Part shown: piece after piece, positions 8,655-18,506 of the stretch
Numbering within the stretch: position 1 is the first letter of the stretch
Layout of the letters: every line of letters begins with the position of its first letter
Virus record (IMG/VR): IMGVR_UViG_3300010372_000001
Span: 1-45,196 of that record
Origin: a virus
Length of the DNA: 45,196 nucleotides
Reading direction: 5' to 3' (one strand)
Program-made: the position numbers and the translations under genes
Notes under the pieces: model-generated
Told to the model about the DNA's origin: nothing
The model's database searches: none
Seen by the model: only the letters and a program-made list of their open reading frames with translations

Positions 8655-9565
8655 TTGAGCAACTCAGAGTTGATTTAGCATCATTTCAGCCGCAACTCGG
8701 GTTTAACCCGCTTGAAGTTGAGCAAGGCACTTATAACTGGGAACGTATGCGCCTTGGCGTTATAACAGCGAGCCGCATCAGCGAACTGCTGACTCCTAAT
8801 CGACTCGCGCCACTGCCAGATGATTTTGCGTTCGAGAAGGTCGGCAAGGATCGCTTTGTTGTCACCGCTGGCGAGTTTAAAGGCCTTGAGTGGCAAGGCA
8901 CTCGCCAAGATGAGTTTAAGCAGTTCATCCGCGAAAAGCTGCCAATGAAGCCGTCTTTGCAGCGTGAGGGCTACATGAACCATCTTATCGCCGAGATTGC
9001 GACAAAGATGCCTCAAGAGCCAGTGAGCGCAAAGACGCTGGAATACGGCAAGGAAAACGAGCCAAAGGCGCGTGATGCGTTTGCGTTCATGAACGGCATT
9101 ACCGTCCATGAAATCCCTTTTATCTACGCAGACAAGTCCATGCGATGCGGTGCTAGCCCTGATGGAATCTTTGGCGACACTGGCTGCGAAATAAAATGCC
9201 CATTCACTAGCAAGGTTCATGTTGCAACGCTTCTAGGTGATAAAATCAATGACGAATACATTCTGCAGATGCAATTTCAGATGTTCGTCACTGGCGCTAA
9301 GGAGTGGACTTTTGTTAGCTATGACCCGCGAATGCCGGGACACCTATCACTTAAAACAGTGACGGTGCCACGCTGCGAGGTAACGCAGGAGCTAATCAAA
9401 AACTCAGTTACCGAGTTTATCGAGCAGATGGACGCGAGACTTGCGCAACTTGGCCTTAAATTTGGCGACCAGTGGCTTGATGATGCGCAGCCAGAACAAA
9501 TCGAGCAACAGGCTTATTATTGTGAGCTAGAGCAGGACCAGCAATTTAACGTAGATGATTTTTAA
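8651..9565 (+). CDS. YqaJ-type (lambda exonuclease-like) nuclease
   Basis: A 304-residue 5'-3' exonuclease of the YqaJ/lambda Exo group. RLGVITASRISELL is the N-terminal signature; EYGKENEPKARDAF carries the first acidic residues; MRCGASPDGIFGDTGCEIKCPF holds the catalytic D and E-x-K; YILQMQFQMFVTGAKEWTFVSY is the conserved C-terminal core. It would resect dsDNA ends for RecT. Start ATG overlaps the recT stop. Confidence 0.95.
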   Translation: MIEQLRVDLASFQPQLGFNPLEVEQGTYNWERMRLGVITASRISELLTPNRLAPLPDDFAFEKVGKDRFVVTAGEFKGLEWQGTRQDEFKQFIREKLPMKPSLQREGYMNHLIAEIATKMPQEPVSAKTLEYGKENEPKARDAFAFMNGITVHEIPFIYADKSMRCGASPDGIFGDTGCEIKCPFTSKVHVATLLGDKINDEYILQMQFQMFVTGAKEWTFVSYDPRMPGHLSLKTVTVPRCEVTQELIKNSVTEFIEQMDARLAQLGLKFGDQWLDDAQPEQIEQQAYYCELEQDQQFNVDDF

Positions 9566-9580
9566 TAAGAGGAAAACATA

Positions 9581-9958
9581 ATGGCCAAAGTAGGCGTAAG
9601 TTTAAAGATTGAAGTAACCAAGATTGACAAGGCGCGTTTATTCAAAGGCGCTAAAGGAACATACCTAGATGCGACAGTGTTCATCGACATAGACGAACTG
9701 GATCAATACGGCAACAGCGGCATGATTACGCAAGTAGTTACCAAGGAAGAAAAAGCGCAGGGCGTCAAAGGTAACATCCTAGGTAACTGCAAAGTTTTCT
9801 GGAAAGACGTGCAGCAATCAGCGCCAGCGCAACAAGGTTATGCTACACAGCAGCAACCGCAGCAGGGCTATTCACAACAACAGCCACAGCAGCATCCCGC
9901 GCCACAGCAGCAGATGCCTGCTGGTGACAGATGGGATGACTCAGATATTCCCTTTTGA
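9581..9958 (+). CDS. ssb: Single-stranded DNA-binding protein
   Basis: A 125-residue protein with a short OB-fold-like N-terminal domain (about 1-85), a Gln/Pro-rich flexible linker (about 86-112) and the acidic tip WDDSDIPF. The terminal D-I-P-F matches the protein-binding tip of bacterial SSB, which recruits host repair proteins. The OB part is shorter and divergent from E. coli SSB, so the assignment rests on the tip, the linker and the position after RecT and exonuclease. It has a GAGGAAAAC ribosome binding site and is the last gene of the operon. Confidence 0.82.
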   Translation: MAKVGVSLKIEVTKIDKARLFKGAKGTYLDATVFIDIDELDQYGNSGMITQVVTKEEKAQGVKGNILGNCKVFWKDVQQSAPAQQGYATQQQPQQGYSQQQPQQHPAPQQQMPAGDRWDDSDIPF

Positions 9959-9998
9959 TATCCCGTTCTGAGGTAAAACCTTGCCGCAATAGATAAAG

Positions 9999-10022
9999 AA
10001 AACCCCTCAATCGAGGGGTTTT
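9999..10022. terminator. Bidirectional terminator between convergent operons
   Basis: AACCCCTC pairs with GAGGGGTT around AATC; an A-run on the left and a T-run on the right make it work in both directions. It separates the rightward recombination operon (ends 9958) from the leftward tail operon (ends 10038). Confidence 0.9.
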
Positions 10023-10037
10023 ATGTTCCCCAGTTTA

Positions 10038-10643
10038 TTATGGTATCGGGAAATAAGTTGTATTACCGACAAGCGTCAGGGGGAACCCTCCAACCGTTCC
10101 GACATCATTCCACAGACCGGTGCCTGTAGTGTTTGAATAGTCATGCTCGAGAGGGTCTGCTGGCGTGCCGAATTTCAGAGTGTGAACTTTGCCAAAAAGA
10201 GGGTTTACTGAGCCAGGTATCTTGCCTAAATACTTAAACTGGAATTGAGTACCTGTCGGCAGTGCGAACGTATCAACTAAAATATTATCTATGTATATCA
10301 TATAGGATAACCCTGCTTTCTCCATGCGCAGGTTAAACTTTGAGTCCATCGGTAGTGGGTTTGTTGATGTGCCGCGAACCGATCCGCCGGAAACGAAAAG
10401 CAATCGACCTGTGTTGTTGATATAATGTAAGAAACTAGTGGTACTACCAAGCAAACCTTGAATGCTAGTTGGCATCGGAGTTTTTAACTCCATGTCCATT
10501 TCTATCACCCAGTCAGCAGTATAGGAAAGCGCAGTTCCAGCATTCCACGCATAATCGTCAGCTATGCGTGGAAAATCCACCCCATAAGTCGTCACGCCAC
10601 CCGAAGCCTTGCGCTTATTTAAAAGCTTAAACGCTGTATTCAT
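10038..10643 (-). CDS. Putative receptor-binding or fibre-associated protein
   Basis: A 201-residue protein, last gene of the leftward tail operon. Strand-rich throughout (GLLGSTTSFLHYINNTGRLLFVSGG, FNLRMEKAGLSYMIYIDNILVDTFALP), with the look of a concanavalin/LamG-like jelly roll: a ligand-presenting sandwich with IDNILVDTF like the hallmark strand pair. I cannot place it in a named family. Position after the fibre and DUF4376 genes suggests a distal tail or host-binding component. Its start overlaps the DUF4376 gene by 17 bases. Confidence 0.6.
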   Translation of the reverse strand: MNTAFKLLNKRKASGGVTTYGVDFPRIADDYAWNAGTALSYTADWVIEMDMELKTPMPTSIQGLLGSTTSFLHYINNTGRLLFVSGGSVRGTSTNPLPMDSKFNLRMEKAGLSYMIYIDNILVDTFALPTGTQFQFKYLGKIPGSVNPLFGKVHTLKFGTPADPLEHDYSNTTGTGLWNDVGTVGGFPLTLVGNTTYFPIP

Positions 10644-11208
10644 AGTTCCACACCTCGGCGTGAGTTTTTAGTGATTGAATATCCGTTTTCATTCTGCGCT
10701 GCTGATCGTGAATCAAGTTGCCATACGAAACCAGTTGCTTGTGCATATCTCTTAAGTAGTTAATATCAGCAGCTTCTACAACGTCAACGTTGTGATAGTT
10801 CGTCCAATACCCATTTTCAGCATCAACCCCGCTTAAGACTTGGTTCGCAATATTTGATACTGCTATAGGGTCACAATCCCATAAATAACCACCATATTCG
10901 AACCCGCCCAAAACTTTACGTTGATACCACTCGTTCACGCCTGCAATCTTAATCTCTTTCAGGCGCTCAATATCAATGTCGCTGACAACATAGTCAGCAT
11001 ACGCCTTGCCGTCTTTGATATAAGCATCTCCGAGGGTCAAGGTTTGCCACGGCTCGACTTGCGGAACCTCAGATACTGTGACAACGAGATAATCAGTGTT
11101 AGCGATCATCTCGTCAGTGATTAACTCGGGGAAAAGTGATTCTTGATGCAAGCTTCTAAATTTAGTCTCGCTAATAACTTCGAGCGTCTTTTTGTTAATT
11201 AAGTTCAT
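10627..11208 (-). CDS. DUF4376 domain protein, tail fibre associated
   Basis: A 193-residue protein. The N-terminal third (PWQTLTLGDAYIKDGKAYADYVV) resembles tail fibre assembly/attachment proteins. The C-terminal part, VNEWYQRKVLGGFEYGGYLWDCDPIAVSNI through YLRDMHKQLVSYGNLIHDQQRRMKTDI, is a DUF4376 domain with its G-F-x-Y-x-G-x-x-x-x-x-D core and helical end. Located directly downstream of the fibre gene (TAATG overlap), where such chaperone-like proteins usually are. Confidence 0.75.
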   Translation of the reverse strand: MNLINKKTLEVISETKFRSLHQESLFPELITDEMIANTDYLVVTVSEVPQVEPWQTLTLGDAYIKDGKAYADYVVSDIDIERLKEIKIAGVNEWYQRKVLGGFEYGGYLWDCDPIAVSNIANQVLSGVDAENGYWTNYHNVDVVEAADINYLRDMHKQLVSYGNLIHDQQRRMKTDIQSLKTHAEVWNYEYSV

Positions 11209-12488
11209 TACGCAATCGCCTTTTCGTTAATTGTCCCGATTAAATCAGTACCGTCAAACGTGAATACTAATCTGTCCAAGCCAGTGCTTAGAGTAGGTGG
11301 AGTGCCGTCGCCCCATTTAGCACCTGTGAAGGTCTGAGTAAATGAGCCGCCATTCGTCAGCATTAACACCCATGAAGCAACTTGGTTAGCACCTAGCGCA
11401 GAGGTGTCGAATGTCCAAGTCGTGATACCTGTTGAGGTTGCCGTAATGTACGCACCATTGGCGATAACCACGTTAACCGAACCAGTTGTATTACCTAACG
11501 CTTGTGTGCCTTCGATATAGTTGATCGGCTTATTGGTTAAGTCGTTATAGCTACCAGATGTAGCAACTGCTGCAAGAGTTGATTCTAGCGCATATTGAGT
11601 GTGCGGGTCTGGTGCTGCAACGTGTGCCGATACCGCTGCTGCTGCTGTACCAGCGGCTTCTTTGCCGTCTAGCTCTGACTGTAGTGCGGGAGTCCAGTAT
11701 AAACGACTCGCAGTAGGTGCAACGTCATCGGTTGTCGGATTGACCCATGTACCGTCCTTGCGACCGTAAAAAGTACCGTCAATCGGTGCTTCTGGAATGC
11801 CGCCACCACCGCCACCAGAGATGTTGATTGTTACACTGTTGTCATCGGACTCAATCGTCCCTGCTCCAATAACTTTTAATCGTTTAATGAAAACGTCAGT
11901 AGTACCCACTGGTCGACTTGCCAAAGCTTCACCGGTTGTCGCTCCGTTGGTTACGTTAACCAGTTTATTGTCCAAATCAGTTTGTAGTGTAGGAGTCCAG
12001 TATAAACGTGTAGCGGTTGGCGCAACATCGTCTGTTGTCGGGTTAACCCACCCAGCATCTTTCCTGCCGTAGAACGTACCATCGACAGGCGCTTCTGGGA
12101 TACCGCCACCGCTGGTTGACGCATTAACTACAAGATAACCGTTCACGTCTATTGATAGCGTAACGGCGCCAGTACCGCGCATTCCGCGAAGGTATGCAAC
12201 TCCGCCAGTAATTTCTTTGAGAATGTTAAAACCAAGGTTTGAAGGGTCTACGTTCTCAATGTTAGTTATTCCACCGCCGCCACTCGCTAACTTATTAGCG
12301 AACAATCCATTAGCTAGCGCAATACCACCACCTTCGTTAGTGGTTGATATGTAGTAATCGCCACGATTGGCTAGCTCAAACACACTGACAGTCGTGTTAG
12401 CTTTAACGTTAGTATCGGCTACTAACTGCGCAAGAGTCTGGAACAAGCCAGACTCGATGCCATTTTTTAGACCTGTTGGGCCGCCCAT
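11208..12488 (-). CDS. Tail fibre or structural protein with internal duplication
   Basis: A 426-residue Gly/Thr/Asn-rich protein. It contains two copies of a unit beginning GGIPEAP(V/I)DGTFYGRKD and ending RLYWTP(T/A)LQ(T/S)(D/E)LD, separated by about 100 residues, plus Gly-rich linkers. This modular low-complexity build is usual for phage fibres. The C-terminal region (SWVLMLTNGGSFTQTFTGAKWGDGTPPTL) is a strand-rich module found at fibre ends. Start follows AAGGATCAATAT. Confidence 0.7.
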   Translation of the reverse strand: MGGPTGLKNGIESGLFQTLAQLVADTNVKANTTVSVFELANRGDYYISTTNEGGGIALANGLFANKLASGGGGITNIENVDPSNLGFNILKEITGGVAYLRGMRGTGAVTLSIDVNGYLVVNASTSGGGIPEAPVDGTFYGRKDAGWVNPTTDDVAPTATRLYWTPTLQTDLDNKLVNVTNGATTGEALASRPVGTTDVFIKRLKVIGAGTIESDDNSVTINISGGGGGGIPEAPIDGTFYGRKDGTWVNPTTDDVAPTASRLYWTPALQSELDGKEAAGTAAAAVSAHVAAPDPHTQYALESTLAAVATSGSYNDLTNKPINYIEGTQALGNTTGSVNVVIANGAYITATSTGITTWTFDTSALGANQVASWVLMLTNGGSFTQTFTGAKWGDGTPPTLSTGLDRLVFTFDGTDLIGTINEKAIA

Positions 12489-12498
12489 ATATTGATCC

Positions 12499-15081
12499 TT
12501 ATTCGTTGATGACTGAATAGTTTACGGCCAGAGTAACCGAACCGATGTTTTGAGACGTAGCTGCAAGGTTGTGTAGTCTCGTAATAAGGCCAGTAGGGGA
12601 GTCTCTCACCGCTGTAATCAAGCTAACATTGTCTGGCACAATACCGCTGAATGTCGCATTTACGTAAGCGGGTTGGGTTGTGTCCATCCAGATCGGAGTT
12701 GCAAGCACAACGCCTTTGCTTGTATTTGCAGAAACGATTCCAAAGTCTGCTGTAGCTAGATAAGTACGACCAACGTTGTCATAGTTCCGAGTCTCATCTG
12801 TGTATATGTTATTGTAAGATTTGAAAGTGGAAGGCCACGCAAATCTTAAATTGCTAGATATGTCAACCCAATTTGGTGCTGATAGTCCTTCAAAATAACA
12901 ACCAGTTGCAACTCCCGAAACTGGTATTACATTTGAAATTCTTGCGCCACCAGACCATGTACCAGTTGTTCTTAGCCCGTTCAGATTTAGATTCAAATCA
13001 TATGCAACTCCGCTACCTTGCTGGTAATAAAACGGCCTTGCGACTCCGGATGAGCTAGAGTTTATTTTACCAGCCAACGTAACACTCAGTTTTGCAGAAG
13101 TTATACCTGACGCGCTAAACGCACCTTCAATACCAACCTCGTTTGGCAACTCAACAGATGCACTTGAAGGGAAGTTAAGCGACTCACAAGCGCCAATCTG
13201 TTTGTATTTTTGATTGACATGCTCGCCACCACAGTAAAACCTTTTCACGTCTACCACAGATACATCGTTAGTAACAGAGCCGCCAGAACGAGTTAATGTG
13301 CTGTCATCGGCAACTACCCTACTAAAGCCTTGATAACCAGATGTTCTAATTTTAGTCCCATTTGTAAGATATAATCCATTATCTGACCTTGGTGATGGTA
13401 ATCTAGTTTCTAAACGCCAAATCGGAGCACCTGTTAGTAATGTAAAATTCGATAAAGTCAGCGTTTCAAAAAAGTAAGATGCGTCCTCTACACCACCTAG
13501 TTCGGTATTTTCAATTACTGAGTTACCGACTGCACCCCTGCCACCTAACGAACCTATTTTACTATCAGATAACGTCCAATCTTTAACAAAGTTGCCGAAC
13601 TCGTTTATATCTCCACCTAGTACCAGCGTACAAGGGGTGTAAAGGTTTTTCATCTTAATGCTAGATTCATATCTGCCATGAAGGTAGAACGATACGTTTG
13701 CATAAGGTTGAATTACACCTTTAGGCGTATCATCCCAACAATTTTCCATTACCCCGTAAAAGACGCTGGTTATATCGCAAACATGGCGAGTACGGTAGCC
13801 GCCACATTCGTATTGAAATGCGTAGCTTCCTCTTGACATTTGCACTGTGTAACCTTCACCTGAATTAATCGCTAAAGGGTAGTGCGAATATGCTTTCCTG
13901 ACGCTGCATCGAGTAAACTCTCTAAACATAACCAGTGGGCATTTGAGGCTTTCACCCCTAACGTCAATGACGTGAATGTTGTCACAATACTGGAAGAAAA
14001 GCGGCCCGATAACGTAGTTCGGCTGAGCTGCGTCAGTTTGCTTCGGTGGAGTACTACCTTGAACGTAAATACCTTCGTCTTTTACACGTAGGTTTTTCAC
14101 CGTGATGTTTTTAGCACAGTCTGCATTTTTAATAATCTTGACGATGTATGAATCTTGGTCTGCTAAATTAATATCCCAATCGATTATCGCTCCAATGCTT
14201 ATGTCATTACCGTTTTTATCAACAATTTGCGCATAAGTATAAATTAGCGGGTATAAACCCGATGTTTGTGGTTTGTTGTTAGTTATCTCAATATTTACAT
14301 AATCGCCAATCTCAATATTACTTGCGTCTGTAACTGATATTACAGAACTTCCTGCTGCGATATTTGACGCAATTGTAGTTTGCGAACTAACAGTACCAAT
14401 CGCATAAAACATACCCGTGATACGCTTAGTCACTGGGGTAGTAGATTGATTATCCCAAACGATTGGTGTGTAACCATAATCGACAGTACAGTCGTTAGGT
14501 AAGCGACAAGGCGTTCTAATCAGCCAACCTCCATCTGCACTATTCGGGTTAGCGTCAATTACGATTGTTTTATAGCCCATTGGCATAGTAGCCAATAAAA
14601 TAGCCCAAGCATCTTCGATGTAAAGCGACGAACCGGCGTAGCTTGATAGGTAAAACGTTACACCAACAGACGGAGCAATCGACCCATCGTTAAAATACCA
14701 GATAACCTCGACTTCTTCGCCGCCTTTAAAACTCCAACCGTTTAAGACAATCTTGCCACCTGAAACGGAATAAGACGTTTTGTTTTGATACTTTCCGTTT
14801 ACGAACAGATTCGCACTTAAAGGTGTTCTAGAGTCTGCTGGGTCAATTTCAGTTTGCCCCGCTGTTACAGTGACAGTCTCTTTTACTCCAGAGCTAGCGA
14901 ATGGCGTAAAATTCTTTATTGATTCGCTGTAAGTCGGCAGCACTTTGCCGGTGCGGGTAACAACAAACCCTTCGTTATTGATAAGGTAGTCCAAAACCTT
15001 GGCGTCATCGTTAATCACCGCGCTTGTTGCGCTGGGCACTGGAACTGTTGGTCTTGGTAAATCGAAATTATCGTTAGCCAT
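12499..15081 (-). CDS. Tailspike/tail fibre with probable right-handed beta-helix
   Basis: An 860-residue protein. The N-terminal about 130 residues (VINDDAKVLDYLINNEGFVVTRTGKVLPT, SLFVNGKYQ-like strand) look like the virion-attachment region seen before many spike domains. Residues about 160-620 are rich in short strands and Asn/Gly turns with a linear repeating rhythm (ITVKNLRVKDEGIYVQG, NIHVIDVRGESLKCPLV), consistent with a beta-helix that binds or cleaves surface polysaccharide. No catalytic residues can be assigned from sequence alone. The last 100 residues form a separate small domain. Confidence 0.72.
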   Translation of the reverse strand: MANDNFDLPRPTVPVPSATSAVINDDAKVLDYLINNEGFVVTRTGKVLPTYSESIKNFTPFASSGVKETVTVTAGQTEIDPADSRTPLSANLFVNGKYQNKTSYSVSGGKIVLNGWSFKGGEEVEVIWYFNDGSIAPSVGVTFYLSSYAGSSLYIEDAWAILLATMPMGYKTIVIDANPNSADGGWLIRTPCRLPNDCTVDYGYTPIVWDNQSTTPVTKRITGMFYAIGTVSSQTTIASNIAAGSSVISVTDASNIEIGDYVNIEITNNKPQTSGLYPLIYTYAQIVDKNGNDISIGAIIDWDINLADQDSYIVKIIKNADCAKNITVKNLRVKDEGIYVQGSTPPKQTDAAQPNYVIGPLFFQYCDNIHVIDVRGESLKCPLVMFREFTRCSVRKAYSHYPLAINSGEGYTVQMSRGSYAFQYECGGYRTRHVCDITSVFYGVMENCWDDTPKGVIQPYANVSFYLHGRYESSIKMKNLYTPCTLVLGGDINEFGNFVKDWTLSDSKIGSLGGRGAVGNSVIENTELGGVEDASYFFETLTLSNFTLLTGAPIWRLETRLPSPRSDNGLYLTNGTKIRTSGYQGFSRVVADDSTLTRSGGSVTNDVSVVDVKRFYCGGEHVNQKYKQIGACESLNFPSSASVELPNEVGIEGAFSASGITSAKLSVTLAGKINSSSSGVARPFYYQQGSGVAYDLNLNLNGLRTTGTWSGGARISNVIPVSGVATGCYFEGLSAPNWVDISSNLRFAWPSTFKSYNNIYTDETRNYDNVGRTYLATADFGIVSANTSKGVVLATPIWMDTTQPAYVNATFSGIVPDNVSLITAVRDSPTGLITRLHNLAATSQNIGSVTLAVNYSVINE

Positions 15082-15095
15082 TATTAAGCCCTTAG

Positions 15096-17618
15096 TTAGT
15101 CATTCTCATAGATTTTATCATTATATGCCGCCAGACTCACTGTCATAGTTTGATCATCATGCGTTTGTATGTCGGTAATGATGTAATCAGTGCCAGCGTA
15201 CTCATCATCCGTGGTGATGATGTATCGACTTCCAAGTTGAATAACGTTGCCGTCAGCAGTGTAACCTCCGTTAAGGCCAACAGCGCGGAATCCTTTGGTC
15301 GTGTAGCTTAACGCCTCGCATTGCACCAGATTTGTTAGCTCGCCATCATCATTGGTGATTTGCACAAAGTACGTTTTTCCAGTCTCGGGTAAAAACGACT
15401 CGCTTGTCAGATAGTCATCACCGATGATATGCAAAACCTCACCATCGAATATTTCAGCATCGTTAATGTCAGCAAAGCGCACCCTGTCAGTGATTTTACC
15501 TGCAAAGCCATCGTGCAGAATATCCACTTCGGCGGTTCTGCGTGAATACAGGATTTTCCTAATCTCAACATCAGCGCGGTTTTCTGCCTGCGCAAGAGAC
15601 TGGCAGCCAGGCAATTTAATCTCTTTAGGATATTGCCCAACCGTGTTAACTATCGCGCCACCGCTGATTGAACGATAAATCACGCGCTCAATGTTCTCAG
15701 GAAGCGACACATAAGTCAGTGCAATAGAGTCTTTGTCGCTTGGCAGGAATTGCTTAAATGCCTGCGTTGGCTGTGATTTCTTGCTGATGTTGCGGCGGTT
15801 ATACATAGCAACAGGGAATGGCTTGGCTTGGTCTCGCTCGAAATACCACTGTTGATAAGCTCTGAAAGGCACCACCCGAGCAACATCGCAAATCGTTTGC
15901 ACGCGCTCGGCCATGGATACATCGCGGTCATCAAAGGTGAAATCAAACGTCCTAAGATTTAGCGGCAGCGCGTCATTGATTGCGTAAAGCCCAGCTAAGT
16001 CAACAGATGCAGGATCTCGCTTACCTTTAACAATAAGCGTATAGGCAGCGGCATCTGCGAAATCGCGAGTTGTCACCAAATTTGTCAGCTCAAGATCGTT
16101 AGTGACCCTGTTGTAATATGGAAGTTTCCTAGTTAGCTCGCAGTTAATTTTAGATTGACGTCCGCCTACTAATCGCTCATTAGCCCTGCGCTCTACCCAT
16201 AACAGCGTAACATTGCCATAGTCTGGATTTGGCTGATACTCAACACTAACAAGCTGCTCAAGCTCGACAACTTCGCTTGATGCATCATTGCGCTCATTGC
16301 TTGTGCGCTTTGCTCTGCCTTGATAGATGCCGATTGGCAGCCCTGTAAAATAGTAAGTCCTGAATTGTGGATCTAGACTGTTGCCTGTGATTGATAGGCT
16401 TTGAGATGCCGTGTAACCGCCGACAACGGGTACACCAGCAGAATCAACCTGTCTAATCTCAAGCGTAAAATCAACTTTTAATTGGCCGCCGTCTTGCGTT
16501 CTGATACCGCGAGGCATGATCATGTGGAACCAAACTTCTTGCGTCTTGGTGCCACTGGTTGTGTACCAGCCAACCCACCCGCCAATTTCGCCAGATGAAT
16601 CGGCAAGCTCAACTTCAATCGTTGACGTTGAATCTGGCGCACTTGTATGTGATGAGCCAGTTGGCATGGTGATAGTGTTGTTGTCGTAATCGATTGATGT
16701 TATTTGCCAAGTGCCATTCAAAACAACAACTTCTGGAAATCCAATTGCTGTTTCTGTAACTTTAACATTTACATAAGTGCCAACTGACAACCCTAAGTTT
16801 GTGATAATATCACTGCCAACAAATACTGTGCTGTAGCCGGACGAAGAAGCCATGGCGTCATCGCTAGCGACAACAGTACCAGAAATAGACTCAGAGTTTG
16901 GAGCCTCAAGCGCCTGAGACGTAATTTCGTTCGTCTCGCGCACGATTAGACGCTGACTCTCTGGTGGCAAAGTACCGGGCGCTGGCGGCATTTGACCGTC
17001 CCACTTCCAAGGCTCGTATTTTGTGTAAGAAGACCCAGGTATCGAATCCAAATCGGTGTCACCGCTTCGGACTTTTATCAGGTCATACTCACCAACACCG
17101 ATGCAGAATAACTCGCTCTGGATTTTCAGGTTATTGTCGTAAACGTACCAAGAAGGCTGAATAAAGTCTGGATAGCAAACAGGAGAGCCAAAAACCTCTG
17201 GGATTGCTTCATTTGGCCTGTATTCGTTGGTCGCAGCATTTAACTTGCTGTTGGGGCTGCTTCCTTGCTGTTCTGCGTTGCCGGGATTAACTGATGGAGC
17301 CAAAGCAATGGCGACTACCGCCGCAACGATTGCCACAACAGCATAGATGACAACTTCCCATCCTTGATAAGTGATGATATCAACGCGATCCATTGTTTCT
17401 AGCAAGAAATCAACTTTACGGTCTAAATCCTCACCAGCACCACCATCTTTGGTATCGTAAAGCAATTTACCGTTTACATAAACAGCCGCAGACAGTCCGC
17501 CAAAGTTAGGCTCGAAATTATCAATCAAGAAATCTAGCAGGCATGTGCCATTATCTACCTGCTTAAAAAAGTTAGGTCGGATGCCGCTGGCTGCGTCAAA
17601 GTGTCGAATTATTGGCAT
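15096..17618 (-). CDS. Tail tip protein, TipJ/host specificity J-like
   Basis: An 840-residue protein. An N-terminal small domain (1-80) is followed by a very hydrophobic stretch (VVIYAVVAIVAAVVAIALAP, about 87-106), then NEYRPNEAIPEVFGSPVCYPDF, the hallmark region of TipJ-type central tail proteins. Later come RANERLVGGRQSKINCELTRKLPYY and repeated fibronectin-like strands. It would form the tail hub that contacts the host envelope. It follows the NlpC/P60 gene with a 23-base overlap, as in lambda-like K-I-J order. Confidence 0.87.
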   Translation of the reverse strand: MPIIRHFDAASGIRPNFFKQVDNGTCLLDFLIDNFEPNFGGLSAAVYVNGKLLYDTKDGGAGEDLDRKVDFLLETMDRVDIITYQGWEVVIYAVVAIVAAVVAIALAPSVNPGNAEQQGSSPNSKLNAATNEYRPNEAIPEVFGSPVCYPDFIQPSWYVYDNNLKIQSELFCIGVGEYDLIKVRSGDTDLDSIPGSSYTKYEPWKWDGQMPPAPGTLPPESQRLIVRETNEITSQALEAPNSESISGTVVASDDAMASSSGYSTVFVGSDIITNLGLSVGTYVNVKVTETAIGFPEVVVLNGTWQITSIDYDNNTITMPTGSSHTSAPDSTSTIEVELADSSGEIGGWVGWYTTSGTKTQEVWFHMIMPRGIRTQDGGQLKVDFTLEIRQVDSAGVPVVGGYTASQSLSITGNSLDPQFRTYYFTGLPIGIYQGRAKRTSNERNDASSEVVELEQLVSVEYQPNPDYGNVTLLWVERRANERLVGGRQSKINCELTRKLPYYNRVTNDLELTNLVTTRDFADAAAYTLIVKGKRDPASVDLAGLYAINDALPLNLRTFDFTFDDRDVSMAERVQTICDVARVVPFRAYQQWYFERDQAKPFPVAMYNRRNISKKSQPTQAFKQFLPSDKDSIALTYVSLPENIERVIYRSISGGAIVNTVGQYPKEIKLPGCQSLAQAENRADVEIRKILYSRRTAEVDILHDGFAGKITDRVRFADINDAEIFDGEVLHIIGDDYLTSESFLPETGKTYFVQITNDDGELTNLVQCEALSYTTKGFRAVGLNGGYTADGNVIQLGSRYIITTDDEYAGTDYIITDIQTHDDQTMTVSLAAYNDKIYEND

Positions 17619-18021
17619 AGCGTCTGTACTCGGTTCTGTGGAATCTCATTGATACGATGTGCTTACGCTCCCATTTTACACCACCAACACCAGATTCCCC
17701 CGAAGAATGTAATATGCCGCCACAAAGAACACGTCCAACATGTGTAAATCGGCCTTTGTGGTCAAAGTAAGCCACCACATCACCGTCATTTCCGAGCTGA
17801 TTTTCAGACAAAACCCACCAAGGCTTTATTATCTCTGTGGATGCCGCTCTATGCGTCTTTGTTTTTGCTTGAATGTAGCCTTCTATTGACGGCAACTTAA
17901 CTTCATCAATCTGCTCAAATGACGCAATAACAAGGCCCCAGCAGTCGTAAGCATCTGGCCCAGTCGCACGATTAACCCAAGGCTTTCCCATGGTCTTAGT
18001 GATGAACTCTTGCGCTGTCAT
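17596..18021 (-). CDS. NlpC/P60 family tail peptidase
   Basis: A 141-residue cysteine peptidase of NlpC/P60 type, as in lambda tail assembly protein K. The nucleophile is C27 in DAYDCWGLV and the catalytic His is H94 in RFTHVGRVL, preceded by the GDVVAYFD strand. Likely digests or remodels peptidoglycan during tail assembly or DNA entry. Located between the DUF1833 and TipJ-like genes; start overlaps the upstream stop (ATGA). Confidence 0.92.
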   Translation of the reverse strand: MTAQEFITKTMGKPWVNRATGPDAYDCWGLVIASFEQIDEVKLPSIEGYIQAKTKTHRAASTEIIKPWWVLSENQLGNDGDVVAYFDHKGRFTHVGRVLCGGILHSSGESGVGGVKWERKHIVSMRFHRTEYRRYANNSTL

Positions 18022-18506
18022 GACAGCACCGTTAAGCCGGGGAATCTTTCTGCTGTGTAAATCTCGGCAACATTGATCGCCGCTGGATTGTCGTCTGACG
18101 CCAAGATTGCCACGTTTTGACCTTCGATAATCACGTCTTTAACCCACATTTCCAAAGAGTAGGCCTCAACGTTGTCAATAAACTCGCGATAGATAAACGA
18201 TGTTGTGGCTGTGTTTGGGTTAGCCAAATTATAGGCGTCTATTGCTTGTAGGTGTTTTTTTACTTGCGTGCCGACTCTGCCAATGTCGATTTTCATCGAC
18301 AGGGTGCCGTACTGGTTCATGCTAGGCAGCCCTACCGCCATTTGAATTGGCTCAAACGTGACCTGAGTGCCATTCTTTAGCGTCAAAGTTTTGGTATAGA
18401 ACTGCCCACCAACATAGCGAATCGTGCTGATTGCTGGATGGCTAATCTCAAATGTTCGGTAAAACTTTTTCTTTTGCTGCTGCGCGTGAAATTGTCTAGA
18501 TGTCAT
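18018..18506 (-). CDS. DUF1833 family minor tail protein
   Basis: A 162-residue protein with FEISHPAISTIRYVGGQFYTKTL near the N-terminus and strand-rich remainder (LSMKIDIGRVGTQVKKHL), matching the DUF1833 tail proteins that precede NlpC/P60 genes in siphoviruses. Probably part of the distal tail plug around the tip hub, analogous in position to lambda L. Overlaps both neighbours by 1-4 bases. Confidence 0.75.
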   Translation of the reverse strand: MTSRQFHAQQQKKKFYRTFEISHPAISTIRYVGGQFYTKTLTLKNGTQVTFEPIQMAVGLPSMNQYGTLSMKIDIGRVGTQVKKHLQAIDAYNLANPNTATTSFIYREFIDNVEAYSLEMWVKDVIIEGQNVAILASDDNPAAINVAEIYTAERFPGLTVLS

